Assembly (NCBI GenBank): GCA_026418615.1
Contig: JAOAAY010000011.1
Coordinates: 1-64,000, forward strand
DNA length: 64,000 nt
Reading direction: 5' to 3'
Origin: Candidatus Sumerlaeaceae bacterium
GTDB lineage: Bacteria; Sumerlaeota; Sumerlaeia; Sumerlaeales; Sumerlaeaceae
A model generated the notes under the pieces. It saw only the letters and a list, made by a program, of their open reading frames with translations. It was not told the origin of the DNA and searched no databases. Made by a program: the position numbers and the translations under genes. Below are positions 29,908 through 38,340 of this stretch, in pieces. How positions within the stretch are numbered: the stretch's first letter is position 1; every line of letters begins with the position of its first letter.

Positions 29908-30104
29908 CGTCGGGCCCTCCGGCGCGGGTCGAGCCACACCAACAACGGCAGCACCGCCAGCGTGAGCAGAATCGTCGCCGCCGCAAACGGGATCAGGATC
30001 GCCCCAAGCACACGGTGCGCCCCGCGCGGCGGACAACACCCGGCGCCAAAACGCCGGAAGTGATCGCCATCGCGCGATTCGAATATCTCAAACCGTTGCG
30101 CCAT
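29904..30104 (-). CDS. Small membrane protein leading the glycosyltransferase operon
   Basis: A 66-aa protein with a hydrophilic N-terminus (MAQRFEIFESRDGDHFRRFG), one hydrophobic segment (about residues 32-59, RVLGAILIPFAAATILLTL), and a basic tail. The ATGA overlap with the next glycosyltransferase start is the main evidence that it is translated. I do not recognise its family; a small membrane subunit or anchor for the glycosyltransferases is a guess. Its own ribosome site is weak. Confidence 0.6.
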   Translation of the reverse strand: MAQRFEIFESRDGDHFRRFGAGCCPPRGAHRVLGAILIPFAAATILLTLAVLPLLVWLDPRRRARR

Positions 30105-30163
30105 CGTCCCGCCCGCGACAAGTCACCCCACAACCGCACCAGTCAATCACCTTGCAGCGCCGC

Positions 30164-31138
30164 TCACTCCGTATCGAACAACGAGAGTTGCACGCCGCCC
30201 AAGCGCCTGTGGAGCACGGCCGGCCCGACGCTGCCGCCCGCCGGCACTACATGGATCCCCGGAACAGCCTGACGCCGGCGCGTCACCACTATCTTCGCCT
30301 TGCAACCATGGCGCTCGAGAACCGGCCGCGCAGCGGCCTGCGCCAACTGCGGCCGGTTGCAGTCTTTGCTCAGATGCAACATCACGACCCACCGGGGCAA
30401 CCGGCTGGACGAGCAAGAGAGAATCCTATCCAAGGCCTCCGCCGCCTGAGCATTGGACAAATGGCCTTGGTCGCTGAGCACCCGGTCTTTCAAGTGTTGC
30501 GGACGACCGCAGCCAATCTCCATCTGCTCGTCGTGGTTGAACTCCAAGGCCAGCAGGTCGCAGTCTGCCAACTGGCGCGCCCACTCCGCCCGGAAACAGC
30601 CCGTATCGGCCACATAACCAGCCTTCAGCCCCGGACCCCGGTCCCCGTCGAGACGAAAAACAAAGCCATGGGTTCGGGGTGCATCATGCGACATTTTCAG
30701 CGGAAGCACCCAAGTCCGACCCGTCACCTGAAATTCCCGGTTGGTGACATAGCAGGCTGTCAAACCCCGACCGAGAGAGTCGCGAAACGAATTCTTGCGC
30801 CGCAATTCCTCCAAATGCTCTGCGTGCAGATGCAACCGGACTCGGTTGTCGCATAAAAGACGCAGCGAAGTATCGGACACATGATCGCCGTGCAGGTGGG
30901 TCACCAGCGCCGCGACAAGGCGCGACGGTCCAACCTCGTCGGCGCGCCGGGCTTGCCGGGTTCTCGGGCGGATCACGGTGCCCGTCATATCCAAACAACT
31001 GATCAGGTGCTTGGCGGGCAGACCGAAATCTATCAGAAACCGTTCATCGCCATCCTCGACAAGCGTGCAATTGCCCGCACTGCCGCTCGACAAAAAATGA
31101 AAAACCCAGCCCGTCATATCTCGCATCTTCCCATTCAT
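30164..31138 (-). CDS. MBL-fold hydrolase, YycJ/WalJ-like, with C-terminal clamp-binding motif
   Basis: A 324-aa metallo-beta-lactamase-fold protein. Metal ligands are His81-x-His83-x-Asp85-His86 in VTHLHGDHVS. Later family segments are DTGCF, LALEFNHDE and DQGHLSNAQAAEAL, the pattern of the YycJ/WalJ group. Proteins of this group have been linked to DNA exonuclease activity and mismatch repair. The extreme C-terminus reads VQLSLFDTE: residues 317-321, QLSLF, match the consensus pentapeptide for binding the bacterial sliding clamp DnaN. The start could be 31138, 31126 or 31117. It lies downstream of the tonB-like gene in the same direction. Confidence 0.82.
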   Translation of the reverse strand: MNGKMRDMTGWVFHFLSSGSAGNCTLVEDGDERFLIDFGLPAKHLISCLDMTGTVIRPRTRQARRADEVGPSRLVAALVTHLHGDHVSDTSLRLLCDNRVRLHLHAEHLEELRRKNSFRDSLGRGLTACYVTNREFQVTGRTWVLPLKMSHDAPRTHGFVFRLDGDRGPGLKAGYVADTGCFRAEWARQLADCDLLALEFNHDEQMEIGCGRPQHLKDRVLSDQGHLSNAQAAEALDRILSCSSSRLPRWVVMLHLSKDCNRPQLAQAAARPVLERHGCKAKIVVTRRRQAVPGIHVVPAGGSVGPAVLHRRLGGVQLSLFDTE

Positions 31139-31162
31139 GTCATCCGAATCTGATCCGAACTC

Positions 31163-32206
31163 TCACTCCGCGCTATAGACAAACTTCAGCGATGTCCAAA
31201 TGCTCTCGGTTTTGATCTCTGGCGGCAAAGGCCCCAGATTGGCCGTCTTCAGCAGCGCGTCAATGGCAAACGAGTCGTATTGTGTAGAGCCGGTTGACTT
31301 GACAACGCGGACATTTTGAATCGTTCCGTCTCGCAGGATTTCCCATTCCACTTCGCATGTCATGTTTGGATCATTGACGCCCGGCGGCACCGTAAAATTG
31401 CTCTGGATCTTCATCCGCGCCCGCGTAGCCCAAAGCATCGAGACCATGTTCTGAGTCCGATCCAACGGCAGTGGCGCGCCCTCGACGCCTTCCGGGACGC
31501 CCGGCACCCCAATCTCCTGCCCGGCTTGGGCCTGCGCGACCTCGACATTCGACGGTGTGGCCTGCGGCAGATCATACGCGCTGACCAAGGGCTTGGCTCC
31601 CGAACCCGGTTTGTTCGTCGTTGGCGTCTTGGTTGTCTTCAAAGCCGTCGGTGTCGGCGATTTTTTCGGCTCCTTGACAGCCCCTTTCGTGGGGCTCGGC
31701 GACGGCGAAGGTTTCGCCTTGGCCTTGGGCGTCGGCGTCGGAGTCGGCTTCTTTTTGTCCGGCGTGGGAGAAGGCTTCGGGGTCTCTTTCGGAGCCACCT
31801 CCATGGTCTTCTGCGGCGTAGGCGTCGGCGGCGGAGTGGGGGTGGGCGTCGGCGTCGCTATCTTGACAGGAGTGGGCGAGGGCGTCGGCGTCGCCTCCGG
31901 TTGGGAAGTTGGGCTCGGAGACGGGGCGGACAAGGCCGGTTCCGGACTGGGTTCGGGGGTTGGCGCTGCCGGCGTGGCGGCAGCGTCAGGGGTGCCAGCA
32001 GGGACTGAAGGCTCGTCCGTCTCGGCCGGCTTCTTGATCGCATCGAGCACTTCTTGCGTCAGTACCGCGTCCAGACTGGTACCTTTGGGCAACACGATGA
32101 GTTCCATGCGTGGTGGCTTAGGCTGGGGCGAGGCGAATGTAAAGATAACAAGCATGACAAATAGCCCGCCGTGCAGCATCAGCGAGTATTTGAAATAACG
32201 GCGCAT
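31163..32206 (-). CDS. TonB/TolA-like energy-transducing protein
   Basis: A 347-aa protein with one N-terminal membrane anchor (about residues 8-26). A very long Pro/Thr/Ser/Lys-rich periplasmic spacer (about 60-200, with TPTP repeats) follows, and then a C-terminal domain with WEILRDGTIQNVRVVKSTGS, the TonB C-terminal fold. It should transmit proton-motive force from the ExbB-ExbD pair to outer-membrane receptors or to the Tol envelope system. It is coded directly after ExbD, 17 nt away. No TonB-dependent receptor gene is in the window. Confidence 0.85.
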   Translation of the reverse strand: MRRYFKYSLMLHGGLFVMLVIFTFASPQPKPPRMELIVLPKGTSLDAVLTQEVLDAIKKPAETDEPSVPAGTPDAAATPAAPTPEPSPEPALSAPSPSPTSQPEATPTPSPTPVKIATPTPTPTPPPTPTPQKTMEVAPKETPKPSPTPDKKKPTPTPTPKAKAKPSPSPSPTKGAVKEPKKSPTPTALKTTKTPTTNKPGSGAKPLVSAYDLPQATPSNVEVAQAQAGQEIGVPGVPEGVEGAPLPLDRTQNMVSMLWATRARMKIQSNFTVPPGVNDPNMTCEVEWEILRDGTIQNVRVVKSTGSTQYDSFAIDALLKTANLGPLPPEIKTESIWTSLKFVYSAE

Positions 32207-32223
32207 GGCGCGACGGAGGCCCT

Positions 32224-32715
32224 CTACTGGCTGCCTCCGGCCGGAGTGGGGGCAGGCGTTGGGGGTTTTGTCATGCTTGGTGGCTTTACGCTTCCCGCCT
32301 CGACTGGCAGGCCGACCGCTTCAATGCCCGCCCGACGCACCGCCGCGACGACTTGCACGAAGGTCTCGTACGGCACCTCCCGATCCGCCTGAATCTCGAC
32401 GGCCACCTTGGCACCCGACTCGCGCTGAAGCCGCAGCCGCGTCTCTATGTCGCGCAGTGCCGACGGGGAATCGTTAAGGTAGTACTCCTGACCGCCCGGC
32501 CCGGGCTTGGGCACGACAATCGTGTACGATTGCGGAGTCCCGCCCGCGGTGAGCGCCGGCGCGCCCTCGGTCACGGTCGGCAGATCAATCTCCAGCCCGT
32601 GGCGCAGCGAGGGCGCCACGATCATGAAGGCGATGAGCAGCACAAACGCCACATCGAGCAGCGAAGTCAGGTTGATCTCCGTGACCGGACGGAGGGCTTT
32701 GCGGTGGCGGCGCAT
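32224..32715 (-). CDS. ExbD/TolR-family biopolymer transport protein
   Basis: A 163-aa single-span membrane protein. The transmembrane segment carries the conserved proton-channel aspartate in TSLLDVAFVLLIAFM. The periplasmic domain (about residues 45-150) has VEIQADREVPYETFVQVVAAVRR, the typical ExbD/TolR C-terminal pattern. It begins 3 nt after the ExbB stop and leads directly into the tonB-like gene, giving a complete ExbB-ExbD-TonB unit. Confidence 0.93.
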   Translation of the reverse strand: MRRHRKALRPVTEINLTSLLDVAFVLLIAFMIVAPSLRHGLEIDLPTVTEGAPALTAGGTPQSYTIVVPKPGPGGQEYYLNDSPSALRDIETRLRLQRESGAKVAVEIQADREVPYETFVQVVAAVRRAGIEAVGLPVEAGSVKPPSMTKPPTPAPTPAGGSQ

Positions 32716-32718
32716 GGG

Positions 32719-33459
32719 TCAGGCCGCCCGGGCCGCCTGCTTGACGAGGCGCTTCTGGAAAATGTTGAGCAACTCGAGCGCAAACGCGTCCATGCGGCTT
32801 ATCATGATTGCAATTTTATTTGTTAAATAGTTATAAAATATGGAGGCCGGAATCGCCGCCACCAGACCGGCCACCACGGCCACCAGCGCCGTCGCCATGC
32901 CCGGCGCCAGTTCCTGCAAGGCGGCTGCCCCGCCCGTCCGGCTCAGCGCCTGAAACGCCCCCAGAACACCCCAAACCGTTCCGAACAGGCCGATGAACGG
33001 GGCCACATTCGAGGTTGTCGCCAGAAAAATCAGGTACGACTCGAGATGGCGGATCTCCTGCGAGATGGTCCGTTCCATCACCCGCTCCAACCCCAGACGC
33101 GCCGCCGTCAGCCGCTCTTCGCGACCGTACGAACCGTCCGAGTACCAGTTCTCCAACTGCATCTCCAGATACGCCTCGCGCAGGATCAGCGCCAGCGGAC
33201 TGTCGCCGTACTGCGACGATTGCCGGTACGCGTCGTCAAGGCTCCCCGTGCCGCTCATGCATTTGGCAATGAAAGCATCCGACTGGCGAAACGCCCGACG
33301 GATGACCGCGAGTTTGTAGAAGATGACGCACCAGGAAATGACCGACAGCACCAGACATCCGGTGAGGCACAACAGGCCCATGAGATCGGTGTCACGGATG
33401 GCCTGAAACAGGTTTACATGGTTTGCGGCGATCCCCGCCACGGCGAGCGCTTGGTTCAA
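32719..33459 (-). CDS. ExbB/TolQ-family proton channel protein
   Basis: A 246-aa three-span membrane protein with LESYLIFLATTSNVAPFIGLFGTVWGVLGAF as its core, matching MotA/TolQ/ExbB. I placed the start at a TTG codon (33459), because AAGGAG lies 8 nt upstream on the minus strand and the longer frame to 33573 reads as non-coding. The result is MNQALAVAGIAANHVNLFQAI, a usual ExbB start. It pairs with ExbD and the tonB-like gene. Confidence 0.92.
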   Translation of the reverse strand: MNQALAVAGIAANHVNLFQAIRDTDLMGLLCLTGCLVLSVISWCVIFYKLAVIRRAFRQSDAFIAKCMSGTGSLDDAYRQSSQYGDSPLALILREAYLEMQLENWYSDGSYGREERLTAARLGLERVMERTISQEIRHLESYLIFLATTSNVAPFIGLFGTVWGVLGAFQALSRTGGAAALQELAPGMATALVAVVAGLVAAIPASIFYNYLTNKIAIMISRMDAFALELLNIFQKRLVKQAARAA

Positions 33460-33603
33460 CGGGACAACTCCTTCATCATCAGCAACAGTCGCAACGGCAG
33501 CCCGCGCGCCCACGCAGGCCGCTGCCCGTCCAGCAGCGGCAGGATCTTCCACCCGGCACGCCCCCAAACGCAATGCCGAAATGCGTCGCGCCCCGCGGCG
33601 CCC

Positions 33604-34524
33604 CTACAGTTCGATGTCAAGCACCGCGAGGATGCGCTCGAGTTCGTCGAGCGACGAGTAATGGATGTCAATGCGCCCGCGCCCACCATCCATAGCCTTG
33701 ACATCCACCCGGCACGCCAGCCGCTCCATCAGCGCCTCGCGCAACCGGGCCGTGTCAGCGTCGGTCCCGGCCCGCGGCCGCGCCTTGCGCGGCTTTTCCA
33801 ACGCTTTCTGCGCCGCATGTTCGGCCGCGCGGACCGACCAACCGCCCTTCACAATCGCGTCGCGCAGATGGCGCCGTGCCGGTTCGTCCGGAAGCATGAG
33901 CAAGGCCCGCGCATGGCCGGCCGTCAGCCGCCCCGACTCCAAATCCGCCAAGAAAGGCTCCTGTAAACTCAATAATCTCAGCGCATTAGCCACGGCAGGA
34001 CGACTCCGCCCCACCCGCTCGGCCACCTCCTCCTGAGACAGCCCAAACCGCTGGATCAGCGCCTCGTAGGCCCGCGCCTCTTCCACCGGATTCAGATTCT
34101 CCCGCTGCAAATTCTCCACCAGCGCATAAGCCAGGAGTTCCTCGTCGGACAGCGAGACCTCGATGGCGGGGATTTCGGTCAGCCCGACGCGCTGCGCGGC
34201 GCGCCAACGCCGTTCGCCGGCCACCAAGATCCATGCGCCGTCGCGGCGCATGACGGCCACCGGTTGGATCACTCCGCAGGAACGGATGGAGGCCGCGAGA
34301 CTGTCCAAGGCCGCGTCGTCGAACGCTTGTCGCGGCTGAAGGGGATTGGGCCGGATCGCACCGACAGGAATCCGCCGTACTCGTTCACCCTCGAAGGTCT
34401 CCGCGGCGGCGGGCGCGGTTGTCACCGGCACACCGACGGCAGCCGGTGTCGGCGTCTCCGCCGCGGGACGCGACGGAAACAGTGCCCCCAGCCCCTTACC
34501 GAGCGCCCGCTTTTTCGACTGCAT
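33604..34524 (-). CDS. parB: Chromosome-partitioning protein ParB
   Basis: A 306-aa CTPase and parS-binding protein. The N-terminal basic motif KKRALGKGLGALFP is followed by the ParB/sulfiredoxin CTP domain (IRPNPLQPRQAF, LVAGERRWRAAQ). The helix-turn-helix (LSQEEVAERVGRSRPAVANALRLL) and a C-terminal dimerisation domain complete it. The start at 34524 has AGGAGG at 34531-34536 and overlaps parA by 29 nt. It binds the parS sites at 35419 and 35456. Confidence 0.97.
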   Translation of the reverse strand: MQSKKRALGKGLGALFPSRPAAETPTPAAVGVPVTTAPAAAETFEGERVRRIPVGAIRPNPLQPRQAFDDAALDSLAASIRSCGVIQPVAVMRRDGAWILVAGERRWRAAQRVGLTEIPAIEVSLSDEELLAYALVENLQRENLNPVEEARAYEALIQRFGLSQEEVAERVGRSRPAVANALRLLSLQEPFLADLESGRLTAGHARALLMLPDEPARRHLRDAIVKGGWSVRAAEHAAQKALEKPRKARPRAGTDADTARLREALMERLACRVDVKAMDGGRGRIDIHYSSLDELERILAVLDIEL

Positions 34525-35266
34525 GAATGACCTCCTCTGCGAGAGCGATGTAATTTTGGGCTCCGATCGAGCGAAAATCGTAGAAAATGACGGGTTTGCC
34601 GTGGCTGGGGGCCTCAGCCAACCGAACCGACCGCGCAATGGCCGTCTGGAAAACCCGCCCCGGAAAATAAGCCCGAACTTCGTCCACCACTTGCCGGGCA
34701 ATGTTCAGGCGCGCGTCATACATCGTCATGACAATCCCCAGAATGTCGAGCGTCGGGTTCAAGCCGGCGCGCACCCGCTCAATAGTGTCCATCAGCATCG
34801 AGAGCCCCTCGAGCGCGTAATACTCGCACTGGACGGGGATGATGAGCCGTTCGCAGCCGGTGAGCACATTGAGCGTCAGGAGTCCGAGCGACGGCGGCGC
34901 ATCCACGAGGACATACTGGTAGCGGCTGGCCACCGGTTCCAGCGCCAAGCGCAGCCGATGTTCGCGCCGGGCCAGTTCCATTAACTCCAGTTCGGCACCG
35001 TACAGGTGAGGCTCGGACGGGACCAGGTCGAGTTGCTCGACAAAAGTTGTCCGGATGGCCTCGGCCATGGGCAGCCCATTGATGAGCACATCGTAACTGG
35101 ACCGCCCGTCGCGCTCGATGCCGAGAGCGGAGGTGGAGTTGGCCTGCGGGTCCATGTCCACCAGCAACACACGCCGATTCGCCGCCGCAAGGCATGCGGC
35201 GAGGTTGACGGCGGTGGTCGTTTTGCCGACGCCGCCCTTCTGATTGACGAATCCGATAGTGGTCAC
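34496..35266 (-). CDS. parA: Chromosome-partitioning ATPase ParA (Soj)
   Basis: A 256-aa ATPase with the deviant Walker A KGGVGKTT in FVNQKGGVGKTTTAVNLA, VDMDPQANST as Walker A', and VLVDAPPSLG as Walker B. It starts with GTG at 35266 and overlaps parB at its 3' end. parA-parB with upstream parS sites is the standard chromosomal arrangement near the origin. Confidence 0.97.
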   Translation of the reverse strand: MTTIGFVNQKGGVGKTTTAVNLAACLAAANRRVLLVDMDPQANSTSALGIERDGRSSYDVLINGLPMAEAIRTTFVEQLDLVPSEPHLYGAELELMELARREHRLRLALEPVASRYQYVLVDAPPSLGLLTLNVLTGCERLIIPVQCEYYALEGLSMLMDTIERVRAGLNPTLDILGIVMTMYDARLNIARQVVDEVRAYFPGRVFQTAIARSVRLAEAPSHGKPVIFYDFRSIGAQNYIALAEEVIHAVEKAGAR

Positions 35267-35418
35267 GGTCAGGCGCCTTGATCAGAGCGGTAGGTCGTGG
35301 CCCCGCGCAGGCACCCGGCGGGGCAAGCAGGCGAATCCTTCCGAGGTCCCCGCAGCGGTGTAAAGCGGAATGTGCGCCGCACCGTGGTTGGGGCGAGATC
35401 GAGGCCCGCGCCCCAACC

Positions 35419-35434
35419 TGTTTCATGTGAAACA
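35419..35434 (+). other. parS centromere site 1
   Basis: The sequence TGTTTCATGTGAAACA matches the bacterial parS consensus (TGTTTCACGTGAAACA) in 15 of 16 positions. It lies upstream of parA in the fmdB-parA intergenic region. Confidence 0.92.
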
Positions 35435-35455
35435 TTCCGCAACCCTTGCGCCGGC

Positions 35456-35471
35456 TGTTTCATGTGAAACA
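35456..35471 (+). other. parS centromere site 2
   Basis: A second copy, identical to site 1, starts 37 bp downstream. Both copies have the same T in place of C at position 8, so the variant may be the species' own consensus. Confidence 0.92.
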
Positions 35472-35478
35472 CGGTCGC

Positions 35479-35793
35479 TCAGTCGCCTGCTTTCTTCGCC
35501 GCAGACTCGGTGCTCTTACTTTCGGCCGCCGCCTTGGCCTCGCCTGCTTTCGACCCGGACGAACTCTCGCCCTTGCTCTCCCCCTTCGAGTCGCCGTCCT
35601 TCGACGGCTTCCCGCCCTTGTAGTCGGTGATGTAAAAGCCGCTGCCCTTGAAGATGAGGCCCGTCCCCGCGCTCAGCAGCCGCTTCAAGCCGCCGCCACA
35701 CGCCTCACAGGTCACCCGCGGCTCTTCCGAAATCCACTGAAAATACTCGAAACGCCCTCCACAGGCCTCACACTCATATTCATAAGTCGGCAT
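35479..35793 (-). CDS. FmdB-family zinc-ribbon protein
   Basis: A 104-aa protein of the FmdB putative regulatory family. Two CxxC pairs (C8-x2-C11 in YECEACGG and a second in VTCEACGGGL) form a zinc ribbon in residues 1-40, followed by LLSAGTGLIFKGSGFYITDYK, the usual family end. The Lys/Ser/Glu/Ala-rich tail is disordered. The function is unknown. It lies next to parS, divergent from a glycosyltransferase gene. Confidence 0.9.
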   Translation of the reverse strand: MPTYEYECEACGGRFEYFQWISEEPRVTCEACGGGLKRLLSAGTGLIFKGSGFYITDYKGGKPSKDGDSKGESKGESSSGSKAGEAKAAAESKSTESAAKKAGD

Positions 35794-35894
35794 AGATGCT
35801 ACCCCGGATTTTCCGTTGCAAAGTCGCTTTACTATACAGCAAGTGCTCCCCCTGACATTCGCTCACGCCGCCGGGCAACGACAACTCTCGAACC

Positions 35895-37346
35895 GTGACG
35901 ACCGTCCTCCTCATAGGAACAGGACCTCTCTTCGCGCCGGATGTCCGTGTCTTCAACGGGCAAGCCTTGCGCACTTGGCACTTCGCCAAACCCCTCCTCG
36001 CCGCCGGCCATCTCGTAGACCTCGTGGTCCTGCCCGTCGAAGGCCAGCCGCCACCCGAACCCGGAGGCGACATCCTCCTCGAACGCGAGCACGCCGGAAC
36101 CCAGTACCTGCTCGTCAACCGCACCGACGCCAACGACATCCTTCAAACCCTCCAGCAAATCCACGACGCGTCGCCCTACGAGGCCATCGTCGCCGTCAAC
36201 CACAACGCCGCCGTCCACGCCTGCCGGCTCGCCACCCGCCTGCCTCTCTGGGCCGATCTCAACGGCTACATGATGGGCGAAGCCCAAACCAAAGGCCTCG
36301 TGTACAACTCCGACGAGTACCTGCTCCACTTCTGGCAACGCATGCGCATCATTCTTCGGCGCGCGGATCGCTTCTCAACCGTCTCCCACAAACAAATGTA
36401 CGCCACCGTCGGCGAACTCGCCGCCGTCGGACGCCTCAACCGCCACACAGCCAGTCACAATTTTGTCTCTACCATCCCCAACGCAGCCAGCGAAGACTTC
36501 CTGGCCTTGGCTCCGCCAGCCAACACGCCCCACTCCGAACGACGATTTCGCGGACGCCTTTTTCCCGCCGACGCCTTTGCCGTCCTCTGGAGCGGCGGCT
36601 TCAACACTTGGACCGACACCCGCACGCTCGCCGCCGCCCTATCACTGGCTATGGAGCAGGAACCGCGCATCCACTTTGTCGCCACCGGAGGCGCCATCCC
36701 CGGCCACGACGAAATCACCTACGAGTCGTTCGTCCATGAAATGCAAAAGACCGGCTTTCTGGATCGCTGTCACATGCTGGGGTGGGTGGAGGCCCGCGAC
36801 TTACCGGCGCTTTATTCTGAATGCGATCTCGGCATCAACATTGATGGTCGAAATTACGAGACCCTTCTCGGCGCCCGAAACCGCCTGACCAACATGATGG
36901 CCATCGGTCTGCCTGTTCTCACGACCTTCGGCACCGAAATCAGCGAAATCATCGAGGAACACAAACTCGGCTATGTCGTTCGGATTGGTCAAGTTGAAGA
37001 ACTTGTCGGCGCGCTCGTCAAAGCCTGCCGCAGTGTTACCGATCGCCGCCTGTTCGCCGCTCGCGCCCGAAAGTTCTGCGCCGAGCATTTCTCCTACGAC
37101 GCCACCACCCGGCCCCTCCAGCATTGGCTCGCGTCGCCAACCTTGGCTCCGGATAACGCAGAGAAAGCCCGCTTGTTTCCGCAAGAGAAACATCTCGACC
37201 GGATTTCCCTCAATCCACTGGAAGAGGAACAGCGGGTGGCCTCGGAATTCGACTTGCCCCGCCTTGTCGAGGCCCAACGAGACCTCAACCTCCTTCGGCA
37301 AAAACGACTCTATCGGCTCTACAAAAAAATCTTCGGGCGTTCTTGA
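35895..37346 (+). CDS. Glycosyltransferase, GT4-like
   Basis: A 483-aa GT-B fold protein starting with GTG at 35895. Features are VLLIGTGPLFAPDVRVFNGQALRTWHFAKPL, the C-terminal AVLWSGGFNTWTD, DLPALYSECDLGINID and ETLLGARNRLTNMMAIGLPVLTT. The donor-binding region is recognisable, but the substrate is not. The tail from residue 430 is charged and helical. Its TGA stop is followed at once by the stop of the convergent DsbD-like gene, leaving no gap. Confidence 0.85.
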   Translation: MTTVLLIGTGPLFAPDVRVFNGQALRTWHFAKPLLAAGHLVDLVVLPVEGQPPPEPGGDILLEREHAGTQYLLVNRTDANDILQTLQQIHDASPYEAIVAVNHNAAVHACRLATRLPLWADLNGYMMGEAQTKGLVYNSDEYLLHFWQRMRIILRRADRFSTVSHKQMYATVGELAAVGRLNRHTASHNFVSTIPNAASEDFLALAPPANTPHSERRFRGRLFPADAFAVLWSGGFNTWTDTRTLAAALSLAMEQEPRIHFVATGGAIPGHDEITYESFVHEMQKTGFLDRCHMLGWVEARDLPALYSECDLGINIDGRNYETLLGARNRLTNMMAIGLPVLTTFGTEISEIIEEHKLGYVVRIGQVEELVGALVKACRSVTDRRLFAARARKFCAEHFSYDATTRPLQHWLASPTLAPDNAEKARLFPQEKHLDRISLNPLEEEQRVASEFDLPRLVEAQRDLNLLRQKRLYRLYKKIFGRS

Positions 37347-38267
37347 TTATTTCGCCGGTAGAATCGTAAACTCCGCGGCCTTGACATCCTTGAGACGACC
37401 ACTGCTCTCGACTTCCTGATAGACAAGCACGCCACCGACGCTCGGGACTCCGGTGGTCTTGCTATCCAACGGGTCAAGAGTCAACTCGATGACTGCCGGC
37501 TTCGTGTACACGGGGATTCCCCCGACTTGGCCGTCTGGAGCCGAAACCGTCGGGTGACTCACATTGTAGCGATCCTGCTCAAATGGGAAAAACGCCAGTT
37601 TCCTTTGAGTCTCCCCCTTGTCAGCGCCAACGAGCGTCATGCCATCTGCCTTGACATTTATCACGGCTTTAAGAAGGTTGCCACTCGGCTCGACAGAACC
37701 ACTAAGCCACGCTGGAGGCTCCTTGGCTGGTACGCGGGCCGAATATCGCTCGAACAGAGTTGCCTCTTGGGCTTGGCCGGGTCCCACCGGCAGTTTCAGC
37801 GTCAATTTCTCTTTGCCCGGAATGCAGCGATCCGAGCACATGAGCCACTTGGCATCGGCGACTAACTCGACTTCGCTGCCCGCTAATGCGTCGGCCGGCA
37901 CTTCGATGTCCGTCATCAGCAAAACCTGCTTGGCGTAACCGTACGAGGTCAGCGGTCCCGGAGAGGTGAAAACAATTGGTGCCGGGTACAGCGTCGGTCC
38001 GGCCTTGTAACCTGTCGGTACGGTCCATTTGACCTCCGTGGCAAACCCGCTCTCACCCGGATTTTCCCAATAAATATGCCAATCCGGGGCAATGTCAAAA
38101 AGCACGCCCACACGGACGGTTTTCCCCGGCTCTAATGCTGTTCGACTTGACAAGGCTTTCGTCTTGACGATGTCGGCGACGGCTTCCGGTTCGGCCGACA
38201 CGGCCGACACGAAACCAAACATCAGCAGTAAACCAAGAACTGACGGGGCGAGAAAACGATGGCGCAC
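37347..38267 (-). CDS. Secreted DsbD N-terminal-domain-like protein
   Basis: A 306-aa protein with a signal peptide (residues 1-25). Most of the rest matches the periplasmic alpha domain of thiol:disulfide interchange protein DsbD: WHIYWENPGESG, GYAKQVLLM, and a redox-capable Cys144-x3-Cys148 in LMCSDRCIPG. In DsbD this domain passes electrons to periplasmic partners and is fused to a membrane domain and a thioredoxin domain; both are missing here and in neighbouring genes. It may work with a separately encoded CcdA-type membrane protein. Confidence 0.8.
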   Translation of the reverse strand: MRHRFLAPSVLGLLLMFGFVSAVSAEPEAVADIVKTKALSSRTALEPGKTVRVGVLFDIAPDWHIYWENPGESGFATEVKWTVPTGYKAGPTLYPAPIVFTSPGPLTSYGYAKQVLLMTDIEVPADALAGSEVELVADAKWLMCSDRCIPGKEKLTLKLPVGPGQAQEATLFERYSARVPAKEPPAWLSGSVEPSGNLLKAVINVKADGMTLVGADKGETQRKLAFFPFEQDRYNVSHPTVSAPDGQVGGIPVYTKPAVIELTLDPLDSKTTGVPSVGGVLVYQEVESSGRLKDVKAAEFTILPAK

Positions 38268-38340
38268 AGGTCATCCTCCATTGAGCGGGTCTCGAACATT
38301 CGGTAAAGGGGAGAGCAAGTCACGGGCCAAGCCGGGTTGC

